Part shown: piece by piece, positions 28,601-35,740 of the stretch
Numbering within the stretch: position 1 is the stretch's first letter
How the letters are laid out: the number at the start of each line of letters is the position of its first letter
Assembly: GCA_913057205.1 (NCBI GenBank)
Contig: CAJXNO010000003.1
Location: 1-64,000 of the forward strand
DNA from: an uncultured Flavobacteriales bacterium
GTDB taxonomy: Bacteria; Bacteroidota; Bacteroidia; Flavobacteriales_G; Salibacteraceae
Direction: 5' to 3'
DNA: 64,000 nucleotides
Notes under the pieces: model-generated
The model's input: the letters and a program-made list of their open reading frames with translations, nothing else
Told to the model about the DNA's origin: nothing
Database searches by the model: none
Translations under genes and position numbers: made by a program

Positions 28601-28822
28601 GAGATCAAAGGCGAGGACTTCGAATTCCTTCGTTTATGGGTATTCAACCGTTGGGGTGATCAAATCTTCTATGGCGAGAATGACAACGCTAAGTGGGATG
28701 GAAAGGTGAATGGTCGTGTGCTTGGTTTGGGTAGCTACCCGTACATCATCGAGTACAAGCCCACCGGACAAATCACTCAGAAACTAAATGGAAACATCAT
28801 CATCTCTAAATCTCAGAACTGA
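25664..28822 (+). CDS. Second giant secreted PKD-repeat adhesin with T9SS type B sorting domain
   Basis: A 1052-residue protein. Signal peptide about 1-26 (SYDVMGQ); an N-terminal domain of about 190 residues; an Ig-like segment with the phrase NAGPDTTICSSSYQLQG; seven PKD repeats from about 360 to 960 (WEWDFGDGTAP, WDWDFGDGAPT, YDWAFGDGDSA, WQWYFGDGKSS, WMWDFGDSTTS). The type B sorting domain at the end reads LFVPSGFTPNGDGLNDVFE ... FNRWGDQIF. It shares domain order with the preceding adhesin, so the two probably arose by duplication and diverged. Its TGA overlaps the ATG of the following small gene by one base. Confidence 0.9.
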   Translation: MIAATKLRFVALIAALLSIGSYDVMGQCNNPSGTPYATNNGQDGIMFTITAKENIVIDSFANNHGPGTIPEYRIYYKCGDATSATTNAAAWTLIGSAFNVVSAGTNLPTIIPINVNIPMSEYQTVAFYLTTAGSGPICRYTNGTQVCDSLGGNPELVIHEGYGKDYPFGATFNPREFNGTVYYHCTGSSQLSINGNFTFCNVTVGQQETYTLTNGNNPTACANNAGIAWVVPPGMSIVSGGNSDTVTVQFNSSNVTGDICAAMLGCDGTDTVGYVCEPLLSQPAAANAGPDTTICSSSYQLQGNQGSGFWEVVSGSGVLTDPYEYNTVVSGLSVGANVFRWNLGGGGCPFSSDEVTITVNPIPIAQFNPYNVCDGEAVNLQDSSYALSGNIIGWSWDVDDDGTNDYTTSNFNHVYPGPGTYQCRLAVTANQGCTDTVIHVIEVHPNPEAEFTYSPDCEGVPVAFNDTSEILSGMITDWEWDFGDGTAPSFAQDPGHVYQSDGLYLVSLTVTSALGCSDTYTDTVEVYSIPNVDFGSEEVCQHDTVFFRDSSTSVQGVINYWDWDFGDGAPTVQQQDTAHFYVNHGTYFVRLTVATDRGCTNTVVKPHRSFPVPVPNYSQEGVCEEQEVFFNDESTVDPMFGSTLVGYDWAFGDGDSASNERVGHYYQDPGEYILGHTPITNYGCTTTYEYDILIRPRPRPNAIVLDDKVCAGNVIRYTDQTFFDPTYDSTGVVSWQWYFGDGKSSVEKNPKNIFAEGGDYRTVLIVETGYGCIDSSVITTQVYHNPVADFRPDTLEGCSPHCVTFINNSTIATGEDLAYAWSFGDGAGNVLDVNPTHCYEVEDGTGISNFPVDLEVTSAKGCSDSLRMENRVRIHARPIADFDLSAGAISLLDSVVFIDDYSVGADYWMWDFGDSTTSISSSPIKHVYQEPGLYEIKLIVEDNFGCDDSTMRKLLVERHQTLFVPSGFTPNGDGLNDVFEIKGEDFEFLRLWVFNRWGDQIFYGENDNAKWDGKVNGRVLGLGSYPYIIEYKPTGQITQKLNGNIIISKSQN

Positions 28823-29157
28823 TGGCTAAACTGAAGCATATCTCACAAATCCTGTTTGTTACGTTGTTGCTCAGCGCGGCTGCATTGGGAGTTCAGGCGC
28901 AGTCAAACCAGCCACCTGCAGCCGACTTAGACCTCGGTTTAGGCTATGAGCCACAAGAGATCGTTGATGAATGGGATGAGTGGTACACCAATCCTACGCA
29001 GGAGAACGCGTTCATCGCAGGCTTTATGGAGCAATACGATGTGCCTCAAACGGGGTTACATGGACTCACTCGCCTCGAAACATGGTACTGGTGGGCATCA
29101 CACCATCCATATCAGGTGTTTGCATACATCAACCTGCGCGACCAGCAAAACAACTGA
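28822..29157 (+). CDS. Small secreted protein closing the adhesin operon
   Basis: A 111-residue protein with a signal peptide (LLLSAAALGVQAQS, cleavage near residue 27). The mature part is rich in Trp, Tyr and acidic residues (EIVDEWDEWYTNPTQENAF, ETWYWWASHHPYQVF). The blocks NPTQENAFIAGFMEQYDVP and TWxxxxxHxP resemble those in the first gene of the operon. Translation is coupled to the second adhesin by a one-base stop/start overlap. Perhaps a chaperone or attachment partner for the adhesins, but this is inference only. Confidence 0.72.
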   Translation: MAKLKHISQILFVTLLLSAAALGVQAQSNQPPAADLDLGLGYEPQEIVDEWDEWYTNPTQENAFIAGFMEQYDVPQTGLHGLTRLETWYWWASHHPYQVFAYINLRDQQNN

Positions 29158-29188
29158 TCACTCAACACTTCTTCTTTTAGATTTTTGG

Positions 29189-30886
29189 CTAAAGCCCTAA
29201 GTCCTTCTTTATCGCTTCGATTTGGTCGAATAGCTCAGCTTGTTGGGTAGCTAGGTCTTTGTGTGATTGCCATTCTGCCCGAACACTAAAGTAAAACTTG
29301 ATCTTGGGCTCCGTTCCCGATGGACGGGCAGAGATCTTACTACCGGATGCCGTGAAGAATTGGAGTACGTTGGAAGCAGGTAAGTCGATCTCTTCTGTTT
29401 GGTTACTTCGAAGATGTTTGAGGACACCGCTCTGAATATCTGCAATCGCCACGATCTCGTCTCCACCGAGTGCTCTTGGTGGTTGCTCACGCAGCGTTTC
29501 CATCATTTTAGCGATCTCTTCACTGCCCGATCTGCCCTTCTTTGTAATGCTGATGAGGTCTTCTTGGTACAAACCATGCTTCGCGTACAGCTGAGCTAAA
29601 TAGTCCTCGGCTGAACCTCCGTTAGTAAGTGTATCCCCTAACCAGTCACAAAAGATCAGGGCAGAGGTGAGCGCATCCTTGTCGCGCACGAAATCACCGA
29701 TCATATATCCGTAGCTCTCTTCACCGCCTCCAATGAACGTCTTGTTTCCCTCATGTTCGCGGATGAGCGCTGCGATGTGCTTGAATCCGGTTAGACAAAC
29801 CTCTGCATCTACCCCGTGAGCATTTGCTACGTCTTTGAAAAGCTCGCTGCTAACGATGGTGTAGGCAATGAATTCATCTCCTTTCAAGGCCGCATGCTGG
29901 AGCAAGTATTCCGTTAGGATTACTCCGGTTTGGTTTCCATTCAACAGGATTAATTCACCGGCATTGTTCCGCACAGCAACGCCAATACGGTCGCTGTCTG
30001 GATCGGTTCCGATCACACAATCAGCTTCGGTCTTTTCTGCAAGTTCGAGCGCCATATCAAGCGCCGCACGTTCCTCAGGATTCGGACTCTTAACGGTAGG
30101 GAAGTTACCGTTGGGCTCTGCTTGCGCCTCTACAATATGCACATTGGAGTATCCAGCGCGCTTCAACAATTCAGGTAACAAAGTGATGGAAGTCCCATGC
30201 AGGGAAGTGAAAACGATTTTCAGCTCCTTGTTGGTAGAGCTAGTCAAGCGCTGTGCTAAGCTCGCCTCAAGGAACGCCTCGTCCATATCGGCGCCGAGCA
30301 TGTAGATGTGTTCTGCATTTGCCTCGAATCTGATCTCGGCCGGATTGGTCAAGGCATTCACTTCCTCGATGATGGCCTTATCATGCGGTGCCACGATTTG
30401 TGCACCATCATTCCAATAGACCTTGTAGCCGTTGTACTCCGGTGGATTGTGCGATGCCGTGATCACGATTCCACTGTGGCAACCCAAATGCCGCACGGCA
30501 AAGGAGAGCTGAGGCGTTGGTCTCAGTGCGCTAAATAGGTAAACATCAATTCCGTTGGCCGAGAAGATTTCTGCCACCAAGCGAGAGAGCTGATCGCTGT
30601 TGTTGCGGCAGTCATACGCAATGGCGACTTTGATCTGCTCATTTGGAAACTGTTTCTTCAAGTAGTTAGCCAATCCTTGGGTAGCCTTGCCGAAGGTGTA
30701 TTTGTTCACTCGGTTAGTACCTACGCCCATTACACCACGCATTCCCCCAGTTCCAAAAGCGAGACCTTTATAAAAGGCATCCTCTAGGGCATCTTCGGGA
30801 CCTTGAAGTAAGGCTTCTATCCCTGCTTTGTAGTCATTATCTATGGGGTAGTTCAACCACTGTTCGGCTTGTTCTCTTGCAGTCAT
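29189..30886 (-). CDS. Phosphoglucomutase/phosphomannomutase family enzyme
   Basis: A 565-residue alpha-D-phosphohexomutase of the long PgcA-like type. Visible are FGTGGMRGVMGVG, the catalytic serine loop TASHNPPEYNGYKVYW, the metal-binding loop GTDPDSDRIGVAV, the sugar-binding loop GGGEESYGYMIGDF and the phosphate-binding SARPSGTEPKIKFY. It interconverts hexose 1- and 6-phosphates for glycan and storage metabolism. I chose the ATG at 30886, where family homology begins (MTAREQAEQWL). It is convergent with the adhesin operon and has a -7 box 15 bases upstream. Confidence 0.93.
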   Translation of the reverse strand: MTAREQAEQWLNYPIDNDYKAGIEALLQGPEDALEDAFYKGLAFGTGGMRGVMGVGTNRVNKYTFGKATQGLANYLKKQFPNEQIKVAIAYDCRNNSDQLSRLVAEIFSANGIDVYLFSALRPTPQLSFAVRHLGCHSGIVITASHNPPEYNGYKVYWNDGAQIVAPHDKAIIEEVNALTNPAEIRFEANAEHIYMLGADMDEAFLEASLAQRLTSSTNKELKIVFTSLHGTSITLLPELLKRAGYSNVHIVEAQAEPNGNFPTVKSPNPEERAALDMALELAEKTEADCVIGTDPDSDRIGVAVRNNAGELILLNGNQTGVILTEYLLQHAALKGDEFIAYTIVSSELFKDVANAHGVDAEVCLTGFKHIAALIREHEGNKTFIGGGEESYGYMIGDFVRDKDALTSALIFCDWLGDTLTNGGSAEDYLAQLYAKHGLYQEDLISITKKGRSGSEEIAKMMETLREQPPRALGGDEIVAIADIQSGVLKHLRSNQTEEIDLPASNVLQFFTASGSKISARPSGTEPKIKFYFSVRAEWQSHKDLATQQAELFDQIEAIKKDLGL

Positions 30887-30901
30887 CGCTTGGATTTGCC
30901 G

Positions 30902-30909
30902 CAAAAATA
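30902..30909 (-). promoter_or_regulatory. -7 box TATTTTTG for the phosphohexomutase gene
   Basis: A TAnnTTTG match on the minus strand, 15 bases before the ATG at 30886. No TTG at proper spacing was seen. Confidence 0.4.
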
Positions 30910-31309
30910 AGCACCTGATTTGCTCTCCTCCTGATTGTTCAGGAGTTATCCACCCTTAGGTATGGAAAGCAAGGTTTGTGTTGGTTTTAAAGCTTAGTAA
31001 ATCAGTTGATTAAGCGTGTTCTTGGTGCGGGGCTACTTAACGCAAACTTAGCGTTGAGTTCCATTACTGAGCAATGTGAAGAAGCGATTTCTCATTGACT
31101 TAAAGCAAGTTTAAGGTGGTCGTAAATCCACCTAAGCGAAGCCTGTTGTCCTTTGTATTCCGTAAACAAAGTAACACTCCTTAAGATGAAAGTTATACGG
31201 ACACTGATCAGGGATATACAATTGAAGATCGTGGAGTTGCTTGCATTTAAACTAAAGAGCCTACACCAGGCCTTGCATCATCATCATACGCTTCAAATCC
31301 CAAACGAAT
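30910..31309. other. 400-base intergenic region
   Basis: No recognised RNA gene and no strong promoter. A small hairpin (AGGTGG/CCACCT, 31114-31133) is present. A possible 47-codon frame (31186-31329) runs into the following gene and is listed separately. Confidence 0.5.
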
Positions 31310-31329
31310 ATGAAAACGCAAAAGCGTAA
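31186..31329 (+). CDS. Possible small protein upstream of the LpxH-like gene
   Basis: A 47-codon frame starting MKVIRTLIRDIQLKIVELLA, amphipathic at first, then with a run of four histidines (LHHHHTLQIP). It overlaps the start of the phosphatase gene by 20 bases, which could couple translation. I recognise no homologue and the evidence is only an open frame in a 400-base gap, so it may be chance. Confidence 0.22.
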   Translation: MKVIRTLIRDIQLKIVELLAFKLKSLHQALHHHHTLQIPNEYENAKA

Positions 31330-32170
31330 AGTAGAGCTGCTGGTACTCTCAGATATCCACCTGGGTACCTACGGTTGCCATGCAAAAGAACTCTTGCACT
31401 ACCTCAAGAGCATCGACCCTGAGAAGGTCATCCTCAACGGCGATATCATTGACATCTGGCAATTCAACAAGCGCTACTGGCCCAAATCACACATGCGCGT
31501 CATCAAGCACATGATGGGGTGGATTGCCTCCGGAAAGGAGGTTACCTACATCACCGGCAACCACGATGAGATGCTCCGCAAGTTTGTTGGTTTTGAGATG
31601 GGTAGTTTGTCGATTGTGAACAAGGTGGTGATGCCATTGGATGGCAAAAAAGCATGGTTCTTTCACGGCGATGTGTTCGATGTAACCATGCAGCACTCGA
31701 AGTGGCTCGCGAAGCTTGGGGCGATCGGATACGACACCCTGATCCTCATCAACCGTATGGTGAATGGCATATCTGAGCGCTTGGGACGTGGTCGTATTTC
31801 CCTCTCTAAGAAGGTCAAGAACGGTGTGAAGAGCGCGGTAAGCTTCATCAATAATTTTGAGCAGACCGCTGCAGACATCGCCATTGACAAAGGCTATGGT
31901 TATGTGGTATGTGGACACATCCACCAACCAACGCAAAGAGAAGTGAAGAACGATTCAGGAAGTACAACCTACTTGAATTCCGGTGACTGGATAGAGAACC
32001 TAACCGCACTTGAATACCACAATAAAGCCTGGCGCATCTACCATTACGAAGAGGATGCGATCGCGAAGAGCATACCCTTGGAACCGGTGTTGGACAGAAA
32101 TAATGATGTAAAAGACAACAGTGAACTCTTTCAAGTGCTGGTGAAAGAGTTTCAACTCCTTGCCTCGTGA
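31310..32170 (+). CDS. UDP-2,3-diacylglucosamine diphosphatase-like metallophosphoesterase
   Basis: A 286-residue calcineurin-type phosphoesterase related to LpxH. The metal-binding motifs are all present: SDIHLG, NGDIIDIWQ, ITGNHDEML, FFHGDVFD and VCGHIHQPT. LpxH hydrolyses UDP-2,3-diacylglucosamine to lipid X in lipid A synthesis. This branch (FNKRYWPKSHMRVI, LGRGRISLS) is the Bacteroidota version, often beside an MJ1255-type glycosyltransferase as here. Translation is coupled to the next gene by a 4-base overlap (GTGA). Exact substrate is inferred. Confidence 0.85.
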   Translation: MKTQKRKVELLVLSDIHLGTYGCHAKELLHYLKSIDPEKVILNGDIIDIWQFNKRYWPKSHMRVIKHMMGWIASGKEVTYITGNHDEMLRKFVGFEMGSLSIVNKVVMPLDGKKAWFFHGDVFDVTMQHSKWLAKLGAIGYDTLILINRMVNGISERLGRGRISLSKKVKNGVKSAVSFINNFEQTAADIAIDKGYGYVVCGHIHQPTQREVKNDSGSTTYLNSGDWIENLTALEYHNKAWRIYHYEEDAIAKSIPLEPVLDRNNDVKDNSELFQVLVKEFQLLAS

Positions 32171-33213
32171 AGATCCTCTATGGCATACAAGGAACAGGAA
32201 ACGGTCACCTCACCCGGGCGATGGAGCTTCTGCCTGCGCTCGAGAAACGCGGAAAGGTGGACGTCTTGGTGAGCGGTATGCACAGTGAACTTGCACTACC
32301 TGTAGAACCGAAGTACAAGCTGCACGGACTTGGTTTTGTCTTCGGTAAACAGGGGGGTGTTGACTTGGTGGAGACCTATCGAAAGAGCAAGCTCAAGAAA
32401 TTCTATCGGGAGGTGAAAGACTTCGATCTCAGTAGTTATGACCTCATTTTGTCTGACTTTGAACCCATCACAGCGTGGGCTGCAATGCGTCAGGAGCGAA
32501 TCGCCATCGGTATCAGTAACCAAGCTACGTTGTTGCATCCCAGTGTTCCTAAGGCCTCATCTGAAGATTGGGTCGGACGCTTCATCATTCGAAACTATGC
32601 ACCTACACCTTGCTATGTTGGACTCAGTTACCATGCCTACGCTGATCACATCTACACACCGATCATCCGATCCTCATTGAGGACTGCCGAGCTGAGCAAC
32701 GATGGACACTACGTGGTTTATCTACCTTCCTATGCGGACGAGAAGATCCTCAAGGTCTTGAAGCATCTACCGGGGCATGACTTCCATGTTTTTTCAAAGC
32801 ATACAACAACCGCGTATCGGCATGAGCACATCCACGTGCAGCCTTTAAATAAAGAGCGCTTCGAGGCTTCCGTTACCTCGTGCGCTGGGGTGATCACAGC
32901 GGCAGGCTTCGGCAGCACAACCGAGGCGCTCTACATGGGGAAGAAGTTGTTGGTAGTACCCCAAAAGAATCAATTTGAGCAAGCTTGTAACGCAGATGCG
33001 CTACGCGGATTGGGGGTGACCGTAATGCGCTCTTTCAAAGCTAAGCGCCTTGAGCAGCTATCGGCCTGGCTTAACGATGCTGCCGCTGTGCAGGTAGCGT
33101 ATCCAGATCAAGTGGAAGAAATGCTGGATGACGCTTGGATGCAGTTGCACACGGCGGATGATCCTTATTCCAACTACCTCGAACGGGAACAGTACCTCTT
33201 GAAATCTGCATGA
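32167..33213 (+). CDS. MJ1255/VC2487-type glycosyltransferase
   Basis: A 348-residue GT-B fold enzyme similar to MurG/MGT-type transferases. The N-terminal glycine-rich loop YGIQGTGNGHLTRAMELLPA and the C-terminal nucleotide-sugar site VITAAGFGSTTEALYMGKKL with VPQKNQFEQACNA are conserved in the family. The start is GTG overlapping the TGA of the phosphatase gene. Together with the LpxH-like gene and the GH1 gene downstream it suggests a glycolipid pathway; acceptor and donor are unknown. Confidence 0.82.
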   Translation: MKILYGIQGTGNGHLTRAMELLPALEKRGKVDVLVSGMHSELALPVEPKYKLHGLGFVFGKQGGVDLVETYRKSKLKKFYREVKDFDLSSYDLILSDFEPITAWAAMRQERIAIGISNQATLLHPSVPKASSEDWVGRFIIRNYAPTPCYVGLSYHAYADHIYTPIIRSSLRTAELSNDGHYVVYLPSYADEKILKVLKHLPGHDFHVFSKHTTTAYRHEHIHVQPLNKERFEASVTSCAGVITAAGFGSTTEALYMGKKLLVVPQKNQFEQACNADALRGLGVTVMRSFKAKRLEQLSAWLNDAAAVQVAYPDQVEEMLDDAWMQLHTADDPYSNYLEREQYLLKSA

Positions 33214-33214
33214 T

Positions 33215-34597
33215 ATGAGCAGATGGATCGTAGGCAAAGAAGCTGAAATGCTTCATGATTTTGATTTGAATAGACCATCGTCAGAAGAAACTTTCTTCTG
33301 GGGTGTGTCCAGTTCGGCCTATCAAACCGAAGGTGCGCATGACGTAGATGGAAAGGGACCATCCATTTGGGACGAATTCAGCAACACGCCTGGCAAGATC
33401 AGGAACAATGAAAACGGCAATGATGCCTGCCTCTTTTACTACAAGTTTGAAGAAGACCTGCGCATGGTAAAGGAGCTTGGGATTAAGCATTTCCGATTCA
33501 GCTTGAGCTGGCCCCGCATCCTTCCAGAGGGTACAGGAAAAGTAAATCCAAAAGGACTGGCCTATTATGACCGGGTGATCGATACCTGCTTGGAAATGGG
33601 CATTGAGCCTTGGCTGACACTCTATCATTGGGATCTGCCATTGGCGCTGGAACGGAAAGGCGGTTGGGCAAACCGACGCATGCTCGATTGGTTTGAGCAA
33701 TACGTATCTGTTTGCGCACGGCACTTCGGTGATCGGGTGAAAAAGTGGATGGTATTGAACGAGCCATTGGTCTTTACCGGTGCAGGCTACTTTTTCGGCG
33801 TTCATGCACCTGGACGAAAAAGCATGTCTGATTTCTTGGCGGCAGTGCATCACGCCACCTTATGTCAAGCATTGGGTGGACGCGTGCTCCGCCAATTGGT
33901 GCCCGACGCCTACATCGGAACCACGGTATCGTGCTCACATGTTGCTCCTAAGCACAAGCACTATTTTGACCGCGGCGCGGTGCGTCGCGTAGATGCTTTG
34001 TTGAACCGACTCTTCGTTGAGCCCATGCTGGGAATGGGTTATCCAACGGAAGACCTTCCGGGACTTCGATTAATGGAGAAGTTCATTCAACCTGGAGACG
34101 AGGATCGGATGCCATTCGACTTCGACTTTCTTGGTGTGCAGAGCTATACGCGTGAGGTTGTGCGTTATTCTTTGTTTACCCCCATCGTACACGCCAAGAT
34201 CATCCCACCCAAGAAGCGTCCTGGATTAATCACTGAAATGAATTGGGAGGTGTATCCGCAAGGGATGTATGAATTGCTCAAGAAGTACTCCGCATATGCT
34301 GGCATCAAAGACATCATCATCACAGAAAACGGAGCAGCCTTCCGCGATGAACCGAACGGTAGACTGGTAAAGGATCCGTTGCGCATGAGCTACTTGGACC
34401 AACACCTCCAAGAAGTGATGCGTGCCAAGCGAGAAGGAGCCAAGGTCAAGGGCTATTTCGTTTGGACCCTCCTTGACAATTTTGAATGGGCGGAAGGTTA
34501 TCACCCACGGTTCGGACTGATTTACGTGGATTTCAAAACGCAAAAGCGTCTCCCTAAACAGTCGGCGCTTTGGTATGCGGAGTATGTTAATGCCTGA
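33215..34597 (+). CDS. Glycoside hydrolase family 1 beta-glycosidase
   Basis: A 460-residue GH1 (beta/alpha)8 enzyme. The N-terminal signature FFWGVSSSAYQTEGAHDVDG, the acid/base in VLNEPLVF (about Glu183), the nucleophile in IIITENGAAF (about Glu371) and the late WTLLDNFEWAEGY block are intact. No signal peptide is seen, so it acts in the cytoplasm on beta-glucosides, galactosides or glycolipids. It starts one base after the stop of the glycosyltransferase gene, implying one transcript. ATG at 33248 is an alternative start. The gene ends immediately at the stop of the broken universal stress gene. Confidence 0.93.
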   Translation: MSRWIVGKEAEMLHDFDLNRPSSEETFFWGVSSSAYQTEGAHDVDGKGPSIWDEFSNTPGKIRNNENGNDACLFYYKFEEDLRMVKELGIKHFRFSLSWPRILPEGTGKVNPKGLAYYDRVIDTCLEMGIEPWLTLYHWDLPLALERKGGWANRRMLDWFEQYVSVCARHFGDRVKKWMVLNEPLVFTGAGYFFGVHAPGRKSMSDFLAAVHHATLCQALGGRVLRQLVPDAYIGTTVSCSHVAPKHKHYFDRGAVRRVDALLNRLFVEPMLGMGYPTEDLPGLRLMEKFIQPGDEDRMPFDFDFLGVQSYTREVVRYSLFTPIVHAKIIPPKKRPGLITEMNWEVYPQGMYELLKKYSAYAGIKDIIITENGAAFRDEPNGRLVKDPLRMSYLDQHLQEVMRAKREGAKVKGYFVWTLLDNFEWAEGYHPRFGLIYVDFKTQKRLPKQSALWYAEYVNA

Positions 34598-35438
34598 TTA
34601 GGCTACGTTGAGTAGCATGATCGGCTGTTTCGTTTGATTCACCAAATGTTCTACGGTTTGGTCGCCAAAGAAGCGTCCGAGTCCACCGATGTGATGCGCA
34701 TTTACCGTGAGTAGATTGGCGCGTTGCTTCTCCAAGTACAATTGGATCGCGTCTTCTACTTCTTCAGACCGCACAACTTCTGCTTTCGCATTGGCTTCGT
34801 TGAATTGTAGGCTGTGAGCCACCGCATTCAATCGGTCTAAGAACCCTTCTTCGAGTGGTTCGTCGCCAGTCACCTTCACCAAATCAAGGTTGGCGTCCAT
34901 GTCGTTGAGGAATTGTGCGAACTGCCGCATCTCGTCGGTGTGTGTTTCATCAAAATGCGATGCATAGACCACGTGGCTGTAGTCGCTGTATGGCGTGTCT
35001 TTTTTACCACAATGAGTGGCACTTGACAAGCGTCTGCAACCCGCTGCGTGGTGGAGGAAATGATGAGTTCTTTACTTCCTTCAAAGCCTTCGGTTCCCAT
35101 CACGATCAGATCAGATTTTGCTTCACGATAACATCTACCGTGGTCGAATCAAACTGAGCGGATTTCACCTCTGCTTCACCGAGGAACTTCATATTGATCA
35201 AGGTTGGAATCTCCACGTTCAAACGTTCCTTCAACTTTTTCACCATGCGAACTACGGCCACTTCAAAAGCGGGATCTTGGGGTGCATAGCCTTGTGTGCT
35301 GAAACTGCTGTTAGCGCCGGTCTCAACCACGTGAATGACGTGAACCTTAGCGTTCTTTTTCGCCGCGATCACTCCGGCGTGTTGCAATGCCTTTTTTGAC
35401 GCATCGCTAAAATCATAGGGTACTAAAATCGTCTACAT
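34598..35438 (-). pseudogene. Universal stress protein, two tandem UspA domains, broken
   Basis: The translated pieces rebuild a 280-residue tandem universal stress protein: (M*)TILVPYDFSDASKKALQHAG, then DVIVKQ, DLIVMGTEGFEGSKELI and VVKKDTPYSDYSHVV, ending LLNVA. Three lesions interrupt it. The second codon is TAG (35433-35435). One base is missing in a T4 tract at 35116-35119 (A5 expected on the coding strand). One base is missing in a T6 tract at 35000-35005 (A7 expected). With these repaired the frame is continuous. Either a pseudogene or several base-call errors; no full-length product can be made as written. It converges on the GH1 gene. Confidence 0.8.
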
Positions 35439-35531
35439 ATGCTCTTTTCTTTTTTGCCCAAGAGAGCACAGGAATCATTCCGTTCATTGAATGTCCCATG
35501 AAGAAAGGATTCCCGGTGCTGGATTCCGGTT

Positions 35532-35555
35532 TTATGTAGAAAAATGTCTACATAA
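35532..35555. repeat. Perfect 9-base inverted repeat TTATGTAGA/TCTACATAA
   Basis: Arms at 35532-35540 and 35547-35555 with loop AAAATG. The half-site TATGTAGA also occurs across the start codon of the broken stress gene (35433-35440), so this could be a regulator site rather than a terminator; no T run follows. Confidence 0.5.
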
Positions 35556-35647
35556 CTGTACAATTATTTCCGCACACCATTAAACTTCCATGACACATCA
35601 ACCACCATTCGTGCTATTCGTATAGAAGTAGACCGGGTAGTGAATAC

Positions 35648-35664
35648 CTTGCATGACGTGCAAG
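35648..35664. promoter_or_regulatory. Inverted repeat CTTGCA-N5-TGCAAG
   Basis: A perfect 6-base inverted repeat about 50 bases before the -7 box of the lipoprotein gene; a candidate operator. Confidence 0.3.
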
Positions 35665-35713
35665 ACGAGTACGCAAGCACTTGAGGTGCACCATGAGGTA
35701 TTGCAATAGCCGT

Positions 35714-35721
35714 TACATTTG
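35714..35721 (+). promoter_or_regulatory. -7 box TACATTTG of the coiled-coil lipoprotein gene
   Basis: A TAnnTTTG match, 19 bases before the ATG at 35741. No TTG at 19-21 bases. Confidence 0.4.
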
Positions 35722-35740
35722 AAGAATAAAAAGCATCACC

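Larger units (their letters stand above)
35439..35740. other. Divergent intergenic region with inverted repeats
   Basis: About 300 bases without a gene between the broken stress gene and a lipoprotein. It holds a perfect 9-base inverted repeat (35532-35555), a 6-base inverted repeat (35648-35664) and a -7 box (35714-35721). Confidence 0.5.
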
